Origin: Branchiostoma floridae | Taxonomy: Eukaryota > Chordata > Leptocardii > Amphioxiformes > Branchiostomatidae | Assembly (NCBI RefSeq): GCF_000003815.2 | Contig: NC_049997.1 | Coordinates: 3,185,962 to 3,249,961 of the forward strand | Direction of reading: 5' to 3' | Length of the DNA stretch: 64,000 nucleotides | In this document: positions 1 to 11,474 of the stretch, in pieces | How the letters are laid out: the number at the start of each line of letters is the position of its first letter | Numbering within the stretch: position 1 is the stretch's first letter | The notes under the pieces: generated by a model | Told to the model about the DNA's origin: nothing | The model's database searches: none | Seen by the model: only the letters and a program-made list of their open reading frames with translations | Made by a program: the position numbers and the translations under genes

Positions 1-19
1 AGTGCAGTGAGATACCACC
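1..19. repeat. End of a family-A MITE cut by the window edge
   Basis: The first 19 bases are the terminal inverted repeat (GTGAGATACCACC) that closes the family-A elements described at 4156, 49953 and 51455. The rest of the element lies outside the window. The same terminus appears inverted near 3500. Confidence 0.7.
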
Positions 20-179
20 ATAAGGCGCAAAACTTTATGTTGTGTGAATAAATCCTCTATGTCACTAGCAAAATCAATTGTTGGCCCAAAATTGAGCTAT
101 TGACTACAGCGGAAGCAAATATAACAGTCCTTCAAATCTCTTGTACTACTGTAGATTCCAACGATTGTGCACCAAAAAT

Positions 180-290
180 GTAATAGATGATTTAAATGTC
201 ACTGACGAAAGACACCAGATGGCTGTTTTAAACGTCTGACCGTTTCCAGAATCATTTCCAGTTGCTTGAGTAACTACTTTTTTGGTGAGA
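180..290. repeat. Short dispersed repeat R1
   Basis: The stretch around CCAGTTGCTTGAGTAAC recurs at 50928-50950, and in reverse complement at 23484-23531 and 50884-50915. It is next to a block reading through ACGTCTGACCGTTTCC. I do not recognise the parent element. No gene is visible in 20-730. Confidence 0.5.
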
Positions 291-733
291 TGATTTGATG
301 TTCGAGTTCTGGTGACACGACCAAGAACAAATTAGCTACCGACGTTTTGGCAGTCCGTCTGCTTCCTTCCTCGTAGCCTGGATACCATACCCCAACCTCA
401 GATATATTTCGTGTTGGGGTCTGGCAGGATGGCTGTAGAAAGGTTCTCGAAGGCCCTTGATCAGAGGGAGGAGAACCTAGGATTGATGACCACTCACACC
501 ACAGGTAGCCAGCTACAACACACCACAGTTGGTCAGCAGGCTATCACAGTAGCGAATCAGGTATTTGGTGGTCACTGTTATGGATTAAAAAAAAATACAG
601 TTGGGGGTCTTTAACCAATCATGGCAGGGGTGTAATTACCCCCTGCTGATCCTGCTGCTGTTCTATTGGTGGATTTTTTTCGCCCACTAGAAGGGGCAAA
701 ATTGAGAAGAGTTCCTACCAGAGCCCTGCACGA

Positions 734-1616
734 TACGAGGGGTGATCAATAAGTTCTCGGCCTAACTCAGAAATAATAAGCACAACTCAAATTTTGAGGC
801 ACAACTTTATAGTATGAAGCCTTTTATCAATATCCTCCAAATTACAAATCATTGGAGTCATTACTTTCCAGGCATTCGTTTTATGCAAATTAGAAGGTAA
901 GTGGCGAGAAAAAGAAGGGTGAAGTGTGATCAGACAATTTGACCCGCACACCTCAGGTTTCAGATCAATTGTCCACTTTTTTTCGTTATCCCTTACCTAA
1001 CGTTACTGGGTGTCACCTGCAACGTAATGATCACAATAATTTGAATTTTGGTACACATTTATATAAGATTTTATACAAGTACGTGGGATTATCAATAAGT
1101 CCTCGGTTTTGCGGAGAAATAATAAGCACAGCTCAGATTTCGAAGCATAGATGTCAAGTATAACGTCTTATATAAATCTGTACCAAACTTCAAATTATTG
1201 TGATCATTACTTTGCAGGCGACACCCAGTAATGTTAGGTAAGGGAGAACGGAAAAAATTGGACAATTGACCTGGCCTGAGGTGTGCGATCGAACTTGCGC
1301 TGCTGGAAGTCAGACACCCAATTCTTTTTGCTTGAAATAGGAGGAGAATGATTATCAAACATTTTGACAATGTCTTTTGTTAATTTACGACATGGGGAAC
1401 TCGACCCACACATGTCTGATCACAATTCACACCACTTTTTTCTCGCCACTTACCTTCTAATTTGCATAAAACGAATGCCTGGAAAGTAATGACTCCAATG
1501 ATTTGTAATTTGGAGGATATTGATAAAAGGCTTCATATTATAAAGTTGTGCCTCAAAATTTGAGTTGTGCTTATTATTTCTGAGTTAGGCCGAGAACTTA
1601 TTGATCACCCCTCGTA
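734..1616. mobile_element. Mariner-like foldback element, copy 1
   Basis: The ends are inverted: TACGAGGGGTGATCAATAAG at 734 and its complement closing at 1616, with TA at both tips as expected for a Tc1/mariner target. The inverted arms extend about 250-300 bp. A second, diverged copy of the terminal sequence lies in the middle (about 1080-1170), so the element is a nested or rearranged foldback. No transposase frame is visible. The short reading frames here are by-products of the inverted repeat. Confidence 0.75.
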
Positions 1617-1898
1617 GATACTTGAGATCGGGCTGGGGTTTGGTAACCAGGCTACCTTCCTCGGGGCTGGATAATTGATATCTTCACAACTCCTGTCACC
1701 GATTTAAACCACTGCGTCCCTTGGGAATAGCAAACAGGAAGACCAATGTATAAAACATCATGGTAGGTAAAGGTACATGTAATCACATAGAATGTTAAGG
1801 CCGTAGGGGCAGTTGGTTGTTATCCACTGTGTCTAGGGTACGACATTGGGAGGTGGACCACAACCCTCTTCGTCCGCCTCCTTTACCGCCCCAACCGA

Positions 1899-2058
1899 AG
1901 TCAAGTACCCATTTTTACACCTGAGAAAGTGAGTGGAGTCAGGAAAGTCGTGTAAAGTGCTTGCGAATTGTGGTACAACATTCAGCTAGGAATCAAAACA
2001 TCTCAGACCCTCTCGATGTCGTGCCTGTTAACGTTACCACTGAGCCATACGACGCCAC
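1899..2058 (-). repeat. tRNA-derived SINE, diverged
   Basis: On the minus strand the head near 2050 carries TGGCTCAGTGG, a good RNA polymerase III A box. About 50 bp on, GTTTTGATTCC is a weakened B box. The tail contains GGAAAGTCGTGTAAAGTGC (read on plus), shared with the SINEs at 22345, 22749 and 40622. It is a retroposed element, not a tRNA gene. Confidence 0.7.
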
Positions 2059-2596
2059 TTGACATCGTAAACCGACGTAAAGACTTCTGCAACATTGCAG
2101 ACAAAAAACCTTAAAGTTAAAGATTACTAAAAAAATTATATATGCTCGAACCAGACGACGATCGCTTGCCGACAAAGTAAAATTTGTGTGACCTTTGATT
2201 TTATAATTGGAAGGTGATACACAATGCAAAAAAATAGACACACTCGTGCAAAAAAAAAGTTCTTAGTCTATGAAATTCGTTGACCGATCATCAGTTTTAG
2301 CTTCTAGTGAAGAATGGGTGTGTTCCACCGGAGTTCGCAGTGATTTTGAAAGCCACCCTTGCTTTCTGGGTCACGGGCGTTGTTCAAGTCGCTCAGCCGG
2401 CTATATCGGAGCTGTCAGACTGTGGAATTACCACGCCATTATTCCAGACAGGGAGGACCAAAATAGATCAGCAGGCCATTCAGTCATGAATTCCTTTTTC
2501 TTTCTGACATGGTGACCAAACTCAATTAGAGCCTATTAAACTGTAGTACCTATCTGAACCGCTGGGAAAAGCTCCCCTGTTTTGTTCTTTGTTCCT
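2059..2596. other. No gene seen
   Basis: Unique-looking sequence. The two short overlapping plus-strand reading frames (2270-2515) have no recognisable domain, and I see no splice context supporting them. Confidence 0.4.
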
Positions 2597-2754
2597 AACC
2601 GGGGCCCGGCCGGGAAGTTTGCGGGAATAAAGAATATGATATAAAAGGCAGTAGGATCTTAGTTATGAGCAGAGCATAATCTAATCTGTGTATATTTCTT
2701 AATAAACGCCTTTATTTTTCGTTTACAAAATCAGCCCGACCTGTCCCCGGTTTG
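2597..2754. mobile_element. MITE family L, copy 1
   Basis: It begins AACCGGGGCCCGGCCGGG and closes with a diverged complement (CCTGTCCCCGGTTTGG). The core has GAATATGATATAAAAGGC and TTTTTCGTTTAC. Other copies lie at 11226, 20301 and 20629. The core resembles that of families A, B and C. Confidence 0.7.
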
Positions 2755-3499
2755 GAAATGCGACCATGACATGAGTTGTTGCGATTGTCTGGTCAGAAGC
2801 TTTATAGAAATTCAATGATATTATTTCTTGGAGCCAGCGCAGTGTTGATTATGTTTTCTCTCACGAAAGGGGAATGCATTCATCACGTTTGCTTAGTTTC
2901 TTCCTCTTATTCTTCCGTTCCAAACAATTTACGGACAATGTGGTATTCGATAACGTTATGTATCAAGTGGCAGGACAGAGCTTGAGGAGCTGGTCACCAT
3001 ATACATGGTTTTTTGAATTTGAATTAACAGAGCTGTAGTTTATAGGCCGGACCATGTGCAGGAAACATTCTGTATTTGCATGAAAATGTTGCCTTCCTAG
3101 CGTTAATCTGCATTGAATGGACGAAGTCCTATGAAGTATGCCTCTAAATTTCACTGACAAATGTTTAAATTGGACGCATATTTCGTGTCTAATATGTACT
3201 GACTGGTAGATATCAAACGAAATGCAGTGTAGTGCCTTAGATGGTAACCGCGTGTGTAAAGTTAATATAAAAGCACCTGGGATTTATTACGCCCTCGGGA
3301 GATTTAATATGGTACTTTGATTTTGTTTACATTTGATCAATATAGGTCGTCATTTTACCCTACCCAGTATATTTCGTCATTTTCAAAATGACTATGGTAT
3401 CTAATATCGAATCTTCCAGGTATTGAAGGTACGAAAATGAAGAATTGCTTATTCTCCGTCCCCTCAATACAAAATATACATGTATATCCCCGCCTTAAT
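2755..3499. other. No gene seen
   Basis: AT-rich sequence with short open frames on both strands (2776-2985 plus, 2963-3160 minus). None has a recognisable domain or convincing splice sites. Confidence 0.4.
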
Positions 3500-3725
3500 G
3501 TGGTATCTCACTGCACTTGCAATTGGGGTACCGGTGCGACACTGCGGGGTTGTTGTGTTATTTTTGCCGATTTTTAAAAAAGATTTAGATATTGCTCAAT
3601 ACGTAAAAACATGACTTAGAAGAAAACAAAACACACAAAACCTACTGCTAATAAAATTCGTTCTTTCTTTCTGAAATTCGTTGAGTATCTTTCGAACCCC
3701 GCGCAGTGCCGCACTTCTTGTAATG
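3500..3725. mobile_element. MITE family A, truncated copy
   Basis: It starts with GTGGTATCTCACTGCACTTG and runs through the family core (CTGAAATTCGTTGAGTATC), but breaks off at the inner GCAGTGCCGCAC, so the right tip is missing. Confidence 0.75.
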
Positions 3726-4155
3726 AACCAAAAATGAACAATCAATATTTCTAATGGTACTACACCCATAACTAAAGCTTGAAGCCAGTATCCCTAAACT
3801 TAATAAGCTGTGAGTATTCGGACTACTATAAACTCATATCAGGACAGCAATGACTCTTAATTTCAAACTGTTGCAGCCAAACGTTTGAATTTGACAATTC
3901 CGTTGAGACGAATAGCGTCTGGTAGCCGGGTCAAGCGGACTGCATATTGCTATGCCCCAGATTGGGAAGGCCAGCACATGCGTAAAGCTCTGGGGATTTA
4001 AGGCGCCTTCAGGAAATTTCAAATGGACATATATTTCCTCAGAACACACGGGGAAAATAAGGACTGTGCCGCCCACGTTACATACCCCACCGGGCCACGG
4101 ACGTGTTGCATTTTACTGTAGTGTAGGTGGTCTAAAGAAAGGGCGCTAAACATAA
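3726..4155. other. No gene seen
   Basis: An 80-codon minus-strand frame (3834-4076) looks like repeat-derived sequence. I cannot assign it to a family. Confidence 0.3.
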
Positions 4156-4394
4156 AGGTGGTATCTCACTGAACTTGGGGCACCGGTATGGCACTGCGAA
4201 ATATTACTCAACGAATTTCAGAGATAAACAACGAATTTTCTTACATTTTGTATATTTTGTTGTCTTCTAAGTTATATTCTTACGTGATACGCATATCTAA
4301 ATCATAACAAATCTGCGAAAATAGCACAACAGTGTCGCAGTGAACGAACACCGCAGTTTCGCACCGGTGCCCAAAGTGCAGTGAGATACCACCG
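4156..4394. mobile_element. MITE family A, complete copy
   Basis: Terminal repeats AGGTGGTATCTCACTG and CAGTGAGATACCACC are flanked on both sides by TAA (4153-4155 and 4395-4397), a 3-bp target duplication typical of PIF/Harbinger-type insertions. Subterminal GGGGCACCGGT is also inverted. The core carries AACGAATTTCAGAGATAAA. It is non-autonomous. Confidence 0.85.
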
Positions 4395-4429
4395 TAACTG
4401 ATTCTGTCCATAATAGATATATGTGGAGA

Positions 4430-4605
4430 AGGAGACCTCAAGCCAACCGTTCACACTTACGCCACATCTTCAGAAAAGACGCTGGAGCCGCATGTTCCCC
4501 GTTTTGGAACTTTATTCGAACCGACACACAACAAACATGTTTCGCCGTGTGGCTTCCTCAGTGTTATGGGCTCGATTCTGTCAATATTACCCCATCCGTG
4601 AAATC
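4430..4605 (-). repeat. Possible Penelope-like or SINE tail
   Basis: On the minus strand it reads CTGAGGAAGCCACACGGCG followed by AAACATGTTTG. This kind of GAGGAAG...CGAAACATGTT sequence often lies beside Penelope-like elements. No GIY-YIG or reverse-transcriptase coding is present, so the assignment is weak. Confidence 0.3.
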
Positions 4606-5640
4606 ACCATTTACATAATGTGGCCAATGATAATATTTTATCAATGTATATAAAAGTATATATTAGAATACTATGAATAGAAGTTGAGGCAATCAAAAAG
4701 AAGGACAACAATAAAGAAAGTATGGACATATTGCTGGAGCAATGGAACGTGGCAAATATGACAATGATCTTACGATGTATGTTATGAAAGGAGAGTACAA
4801 GATAAAGAAGATTGGTGGAAAGTAAAATTTATTGAAAAATTGATCCATTAATGGAAGACGTGAATGATATAATTATCACCGCCATAACAATACAACACTC
4901 ATTATCAGTACAAATACTTACAAATGACAAACAAAAGTCTAAATGTTCAACACGATTCTCAGAAAGATCCATTTCATGTACATAAAAACAGCTGTAAAAC
5001 CCATAGCCTTCCGTGTTTCCTCGTTCCCGAAAAGACCACAAAATCTCGATTTGACGGTTAATTTATGCATTTTCTCCTTGCGGTAGCGAATCAGAACTGC
5101 AACATTGTCTCTATATAAGGGTTTGATATCAAGAAAACATCTTAAGATTGAAGCGTGCAAAACATGCTTATGTCAGCTAGAAATGTAATCGCTTTCAACA
5201 TTTCGGATTCAGAACAGCGCCCGGGGGAAAAAGGAAATGCAGAAGCTGTAAAATCCAATCCTAGGATATTGATCCCTCAGAGAAACAGGTTTCTCTTACA
5301 ATCCTGTCTGCATGCAGACATTAACTCTTTGATAAAAACCACCGGCAGGCCACTTGTAGGTTTATTATACGTTCGTAAGGAGTATTTGACAAGCGTAATG
5401 AAACGACAAAATAGGCTTCGATTTATTGATCTCTCTCTTTCTCCCTCTGGGGACAACATTCATCAAAATCAAACTGTCTATCGTTAATAGGCGTACAACG
5501 TACGGTGATTACAACGCATACATGACTGTATGGGTATTTATGTCTAATTTTGTTTCTCTTCACGTTTTCTTTGCAATGAATATTCCGATTCCAGCAGCTT
5601 TCAGCGAGGTAATAGTTCATAATATCTAGTCGCACGACTT
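4606..5640. other. No gene confirmed
   Basis: Several short frames on both strands (for example 5155-5487 plus, 110 codons) have no domain and no convincing codon bias. If the signal-peptide exon at 5722-5851 is real, later exons of that minus-strand gene should lie here or at lower coordinates, but I could not pick them out. Confidence 0.35.
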
Positions 5641-6140
5641 ATGCTTGAAAGCGCGCCGCGAAAACAAAATCGATAGAGTACAATCCCGGGAAAATGAGCG
5701 GTTGTATGGAGCAATCCTTACCGGCTTGTTTGAGCCTTCCTCCCGCGCAGATCGCCCATCCGTCCGACCCCGCCGCCGTCCTCGACAGAAGTAGGAAGAT
5801 TATGTACAACTCTGCTCCTCTGTAACAGCTTCTCGGCATCGCCGCTATCATTTCGACCTTCCCTTCCTCGCGGCCATGTTTAGGAGAGGAGCTCGAGTAG
5901 TAGCCGTGCGCTAACGCGGCACAATAGCACTCGACAGGTGGAAGGTAGAAACCGCCTCGCGCGGCGCGAGTCCCGCCGCAAGTGTGGTAATGATTCCGGC
6001 GACGCTTAACGAACCGTTTACGCCGCCAGTAGGACCCGGTGATGGACCTATCATTACGCCCCGTATGAGCACCCTTCCCTGCTTGCTGTCAACAACAGGG
6101 ACGCCGCATAATTATTATGCATAGCGACGACTGAGACGGC
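5640..6140. promoter_or_regulatory. CpG-rich island, likely promoter
   Basis: About 500 bp is far richer in CG dinucleotides than its AT-rich surroundings (for example GCCTCGCGCGGCGCGAG near 5954). On minus, AACATGGCCGC (5881-5871) is one mismatch from the YY1 consensus and lies just before the signal-peptide exon. This fits a CpG-type start region for that exon. Whether a plus-strand transcript also starts here cannot be told. Confidence 0.5.
5722..5851 (-). CDS. First coding exon of a secreted or membrane protein (partial)
   Basis: Read on minus, ATG at 5851 (a second in-frame ATG is at 5839) opens 43 codons plus one base, ending at a canonical donor: AAGCCG then GTAAGG (GT at 5721-5720). 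The N-terminus has a basic stretch (PRSCYR), a hydrophobic core (LYIIFLLL, about residues 15-22) and small residues (TAAGS) that fit a signal peptide cleaved near residue 28. The exon ends in phase 1, as signal-peptide exons feeding extracellular modules usually do. It sits at the edge of a CpG-rich block. I do not recognise the protein. Downstream exons were not found, so the gene remains a candidate. Confidence 0.5.
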
Positions 6141-6344
6141 TCACCGTAGCGGTGTATCAAATAGGCAATTACTTTAGTGGTTGATTGTCATTATCGTGCC
6201 AAACCGAAACCAAATAACCAGAAAGTTGGTGGCCCATTTATAATTGTAGAGAAAGAGACACTTTCTATTGGGAGAATGAATCACTTCGGGATGGCACTGG
6301 TAAAGTCTTTTTGTGGCCGTAAATTCTACAGGTAAATGCGTGCG

Positions 6345-6422
6345 CACGTGTACACACATACGCGAACACAAATACTGACGCACAGACACGCACACGCGCG
6401 GGCGAACACGCACACACGCAAG

Positions 6423-6494
<72 letters not shown>

Positions 6495-6650
6495 AACACA
6501 AGCACCCACACGCTCACAATCATACACACGTCAATACACACAAGAATACACACAGGCACGTGCACATACACGTATATACACACAGAAACACATCAACACA
6601 CGCGCACATATACATGCACACACACATGTACACACGTCACATGCACACCT
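6345..6650. repeat. Compound (CA)n/(GA)n microsatellite
   Basis: CA-rich sequence with an uninterrupted (CA)n run near 6427-6458 passes into (GA)n near 6459-6493 and back into degenerate CA repeats. Reading frames of 60-118 codons on both strands here are low-complexity artefacts. Confidence 0.95.
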
Positions 6651-7240
6651 CAGGTGTTGTTTATCTATCTAATGACGATACACCAGTCCTAAATCAAAAC
6701 CTTGTTTTCGCAAGAGACAAAAGTCTGTTGACACAACTGCGTGGAACGTTATAAACATTGCCGCTTGGCAAATGTCAGTAGACAGCTTGTGAAGGTCAGA
6801 GTTGACTTTGATACCATCCACATATGGCGGGAAAGGTCGGCAGCTTTACGGGAGTTATGTACCATCAATCTTCTGTGCTTTCAGGATCTCACTTTGCGTT
6901 CGTGAATAGTTTCATCAGGTTGGCAGATTACTGAATAAAGACACTCTTTTTAAACAACCACAGCTTTATTTCCACCAGCGTTTTTTCACTACTTCACATG
7001 AACTTATATCACCCTACTCCATACACATTCAAAGAGATGGATTCATATTTGAGTGAAAGAGTTTATAAGCCAAACCTTTGATTGTAAAACATATCTGTTC
7101 TTACATGTACATTTTCACCATCACAAAAAAGGAGACTGAAGTAGAATCCACTTAGTAGTAAGAGTATAATTCTTGTGTAGCTTGACATTGTATTCATGTA
7201 TCTGGAAACTAATTGTAACCTGAAGTTAACACATTGGGTA
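6651..7240. other. No gene seen
   Basis: Unique AT-rich sequence with no domain-bearing frame. Confidence 0.4.
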
Positions 7241-7865
7241 TACAAGGGGTGATCAAATTCTCTGCCTCACCCAGAAATGATAAGCATAATTCATATTTCG
7301 AAACACAACTTCGTAAATTCATAGTATGAAGCCTTTTATCAATAGCCTCCAAATTTCATATCAATGCAGTCCTAACTTTCCAGGCTACGTCTTTTTGAAA
7401 AACAGTAGGTGAATGGCGAGAAAAACTTGGATGGACTGTGATCAGAGTTATGTAGCTAGGTCGAGTCCCCATGCCGTAAATTCATTGAAGACATGTCAAA
7501 TGTTAAATAAGGATTCCCTTCACATTTCAAGTAGAAAGAAGTGGGTACCGGTGCCTGACTTTCAACAGAGCAAGTTGAGCAAACAGCGCACACCTCAGGT
7601 CGCAGCTCAATTGCCCATGTATTTTCTCTTCTCCCTCATCTAACGTTACTGGTTGCATGCTAAAGTAATGATCACAATGATTTGAATTTTGGTACACATT
7701 TATAAAATACTTTTAACTTACTGGTTGTTGCCTACTAAAGTAATGATCACAATGATTTGAATTTTAGTAGACATTCATTAAAAAAACTTTACATCTAAGC
7801 TTCGAAATCTGTATTGTGCACCTTTTTTCTGGTTACGGACGAGAACTTATGGATCACCCCTCGTA
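7241..7865. mobile_element. Mariner-like foldback element, copy 2
   Basis: It begins TACAAGGGGTGATCAAATTC and ends GATCACCCCTCGTA, matching the element at 734-1616 over most of its length. A block of about 75 bp containing AAGTAATGATCACAATGATT is duplicated in tandem near the right end (about 7642-7785). The single 76-codon frame inside shows no transposase motif. Confidence 0.7.
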
Positions 7866-8756
7866 TATGTAAAATAGAGGTCTTCATTGATGTAGGAGGG
7901 GGTACGAAGGGCGGCCACGGTGTTACATGGGCTCCTCTTGCGGTGTCTGTCGATCAATCATTTTATGCCAACCCATGCTTTTGAAAACCTCAGATGTCAT
8001 TCTAAATCCATATGGGGCTCATTGGGAAACTGTTCCCTCTAGGTAGACCTGAATTTCGGTGTAACCTTTTACTTTATACTTTCACGTGCCGGGACGACAT
8101 ACCCTATTAGAGCCTCATCTGCAGTACCGCTCCTGGCCGCGCCAAGAAAGGTAGCAAAAACGACCGTCAAATTGCCACATTTCAGTGTTTTCGGGAATGG
8201 GGAACCTTAAAAGGGTCGCAAAGGGGTTTGAATTCCTAGACGTACTTCGCTTCGGTTAAGAAAGTATAAGCCTTTAAAAATCAAGAATGACATTTCACAC
8301 ACGAGGAATTAGAAATTGGGTCATAGATTATGTTCCCTTTGCATTTTACAAGAAGTATTCAGCTGTATGTTCTCATCGAATTGTAACTTTCAGGGGCTAC
8401 GTATACCTACCACATTCAGATTTCAATCCCGCTCTTTTTACACAAGCCTAAGAGAGCGTCGAGCCAAAGGTAAAATGTTGAAATTTGATCTAACAATAGA
8501 TCAAATTTCCCTTTCAATATGCATCGCTTAACGTTGCAATTGGGCGCCAGGGAGCCACGTAATGGAATAACTTTATGGCGAGGTCAAAATCATCCCAAGG
8601 TTTCATCCTTTGGTTATTCCATTCGGGGACTGCAATGCCCCATGATGAATCCCCGCTCAAACTCCATTCTTCACAACAGCTTAGGTTGGTACAGAAAGGT
8701 TAGGGTGGTTCCATATATTACCAAGGGGGATTCAAGCAGGTTTCTCTTCACTTTAG
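7866..8756. other. No gene confirmed; holds a perfect hairpin
   Basis: Frames at 8316-8531 and 8519-8854 (71 and 111 codons) have no recognised domain. A 13-bp perfect inverted repeat lies at 8480-8492/8497-8509, listed separately. Confidence 0.35.
8480..8509. repeat. Perfect 13-bp stem hairpin
   Basis: GAAATTTGATCTA, a 4-base loop ACAA, then the exact complement. There is no T-run or transposon end beside it. It could be a cruciform or a remnant of a foldback element. Confidence 0.6.
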
Positions 8757-8958
8757 GCGCACTCTCACTGCACTTGTGTCACGCTTGCGGCACATCGGGG
8801 TACGAAAGAACGAATTTTCTTACTTTTTGTGTACTTTGTCTTCTTTTAACTTAAGTCATACTTTTGCGTATTACGCAATATCTAAATTATTAAAAAAAAT
8901 CGGAGAAAGTAAGAAAACAGTGACGCAGTGAACGAACACCGCAGTGACACAAGCTAAG
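8757..8958. mobile_element. Diverged MITE of the family A/B core
   Basis: It has CTCACTGCACTTG at the left and GCAGTGACACAAG at the right around the shared core (TCATACTTTTGCGTATTACG). The subterminal CACGCTTGCGGCAC is typical of family B while the outermost bases look like family A, so this copy mixes features of both. Confidence 0.6.
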
Positions 8959-9590
8959 CGAAGCTGTAGCCCTTCAACATAAGGGTGTCCGTCTGCCTCC
9001 GCAATCGTAAAAGTCAGCTATCAATTTCCTCATTGCGGTATCGATGGCCCCTGCGTGTCAATGAAGACATTATCTGATAAGCAACAGCTTTCATTGAAAC
9101 AACCTGTTGTAAATACTGCAATGTGATTTTGAATTGCTAGTCGGCGCTTTTGAACCGCCGAGCATAACGTTTTCGTGCAGGCTATAACTGATTCAGGGTT
9201 ACAGATTGTGACAGCTTGAAGTTACGTACTCTTATCATGGATGCACGGGATACACAACTGTTATATCTTTGAATCTATGTGTGCAAACAGTCCAAGGAAA
9301 TCAAAAGTGTCGAAGGCCAGGAAGTGTAGTAGGGGGTGTGTACTTGTACAAATGCTTTCTCGATGGCATTAGGCCACATCTAAATTTCATAACGTAAAAA
9401 CATTAAACCTCATTGGCCTGTTGTGCTTTTAAAATACAATAAAAATTGCAATCAAACGCTTATGTTGTGAACAGAAAATACTTTATTGTCTATTCTAAGG
9501 TACGAGCATTAATTCAAACTAGAAAGGCCGACATTTGCTTGAGATCAAATACAGCATATTTCAGCCATCTCCTTCCCCAAGCAACAATGG
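8959..9590. other. No gene seen
   Basis: Unique-looking sequence without a supported frame or motif. Confidence 0.4.
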
Positions 9591-10310
9591 ACTATTCCAA
9601 AATCACCCATGTGCAAAAATGGAACTCTTCTGCTTAAGATGACTAAGCATCCTAAGCTACTAATTACACGTATGAGCAAAAATGAATCGTACAACCCCCT
9701 TCCCTGCAAGAATGGACTCAAGTGCACCCAATGTAGAAGGGTAAGATAGACCAGTCCAAAAACACTTCCGCTAAGAAATGGAATTTTGAATCATCAGCCG
9801 TCCAAAACTGAATTTGAAAGAAACCCCCCCCCCCCTTTGCAAGAATGGACTCTACCTGTTATACCCCTGTGCAAAGTGGAGCGATCCAAAAATACATCCG
9901 CTAAAATAGGACTTTGACATAATCACCAAAGTCCAGAAATACATGGCCTTTTCTATAATAAGCAACCCAGTCCAAAACTGAATTTTTTCAATAGTCCCCT
10001 GTGCATGAATGGACTCATCCATATTACATCAGGCTTGCTGATTGGCTGCCGAATCCTCAGGTACAGTCTTCAGGTGGGGTCAAGTTCCATTCAACAAATG
10101 GAATTCGGAATCATCACCCATGTCCAAAAATGATTTTTTTAAAAATCCCCCCTATGTGCAAAAATGGACTGTCCCAGCAGTAGCCTTATGTCAAGTGGAT
10201 CAGTGCAAAAACACTTCCGCTAAAAAAAGCATTGGCATTATCACCAAAGTCTTAAAGTAAATTTTAAAAAACACCCCCCTGACCAACAATGGACTCTTCC
10301 AGCAAAATAA
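9590..10310. repeat. Degenerate tandem array
   Basis: Around six imperfect copies of a roughly 125-160-bp unit, marked by (T)GCAAGAATGGACTC near 9609, 9709, 9838, 10008, 10157 and 10288, with ACACTTCCGCTAA and GTCCAAAACTGAATTT recurring between them. Frames inside are not conserved between copies, so it is non-coding. Confidence 0.75.
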
Positions 10311-10559
10311 CCTTGCTCATTGGCTAATAATTAATTAGATTTACCTTGTCCCCCCAACCACCTGGAGGAACATGGACTAGGTAGGTATGTAGATGATTGG
10401 ATCTACCAGAAACACCTGTGGCTTCCAGAATGACCTAGAGGTCGTTGACCTCGGCACTTCCACCTCACAAATCCAAAATTCTCCCACAAAAACCTCCATA
10501 ATGAGCCATTTTGAAGTGATTTATACCAAATATTATGCATGGATCCTTTGAATAAGTAC

Positions 10560-10830
10560 CTAGGGCACCTCTGTGCTAAATTTCAGGTCATTTGGATGTA
10601 ATACCATGGTACAGGGGGCCTAAATATAAAGTTGTGGTCCAAAAATTGCAATAAAACCTCAATAAAATCATTTTAGAAGCAGATATGAATAAAATGAAAA
10701 AAACACCTAAGGGTATTGGCCCACTCTACCCTTGTGCCAAATTTCAAGTCATTCGGTCCAGGAACGACGGAGATGATTCGATTTGAAGATTTGACAGGAG
10801 AAAGAAAGAAAGAAAGAAGAAAGAAACATT
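10560..10830. repeat. Solo relative of the giant-palindrome monomer, with (GAAA)n tail
   Basis: GCTAAATTTCAGGTCATTTG and CTCAATAAAATCATTTTAGA closely match the monomer and inner arm of the palindrome at 26354-30015. A second diverged monomer start (CCAAATTTCAAGTCATTCGG) follows near 10738. The block ends in GAAA repeats (about 10798-10826). Confidence 0.6.
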
Positions 10831-11225
10831 ACGAATACAATATATTTCACCATACCTATGGTATGGCTGAAATATAATTAACCACAAAAGTCTACGAACT
10901 ACGGATAACAAGAGTAGCTGCGGTCCCAAACGTTAAGTATTGCTATATAAAAAGTTGATATCGACTAATAGAAATAAAGAATTTGAAATTATCTATGTCT
11001 CGCATCAGTGTGACATACATGTGGGTCCAGTTAGTATTGCCCTGAGGAAGGTAACATACAGTCATTTAAACACCTACTGATGCTGTCTATATGTACATGT
11101 CTTCGTTCTGAATAAAATAATTTATCATTCAGTGTTTTACCACCCCAACCTGATCAAATTGTTCGTAGATCTACACATTACACTATAAGTAAGGATCGTC
11201 AGAATACTTCTGGTATGTCTTGTTT
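10831..11225. other. Intergenic, no gene seen
   Basis: It holds a short inverted repeat (ATTTCACCATACC paired with GGTATGGCTGAAAT, 10844-10875) and AT-rich sequence. It lies 3' of the minus-strand zinc-finger gene. Confidence 0.4.
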
Positions 11226-11392
11226 CCAAACCGGGGCCAGTTGGGCAGCTTTCGGGAACGAAAAGTATGATACAAAAGACACCAAACTGCACAAGACGAA
11301 ACGAGAATGGTACTGGGCATTACTTGTGGATATTTTGACGTGTACATTCCTATTTTTCGTTTCCGGAAACAACCTGGCCGGGCCCCGGTTTG
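11226..11392. mobile_element. MITE family L, copy 2, in the 3' flank of zinc-finger gene 1
   Basis: AAACCGGGGCCAGTTGGGC and GGCCGGGCCCCGGTTT are inverted around a core with GGGAACGAAAAGTATGATAC. It lies about 83 bp past the stop codon of the minus-strand zinc-finger gene, so it is probably part of its 3' UTR. Confidence 0.8.
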
Positions 11393-11474
11393 AAAATGTG
11401 ACGTTAGCTAGCCTTATTGTAATAGTAGGACAAAAAGTGTGTGTTTACATGGCGTTAACTTTATGTTTTTGTTC

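Noticed and set aside
1-3515. A 3.5-kb element bounded by inverted family-A tips
   Set aside because: The tips face inward in the wrong sense, and the right one belongs to the truncated A copy at 3500. The first 19 bases are best read as the end of a copy outside the window, although a short shared GCCTTA flank is curious.
6174-6754. Frames of 60-118 codons rich in Ser/Leu/Cys/Val or His/Thr
   Set aside because: Translations of the (CA)n/(GA)n microsatellite.
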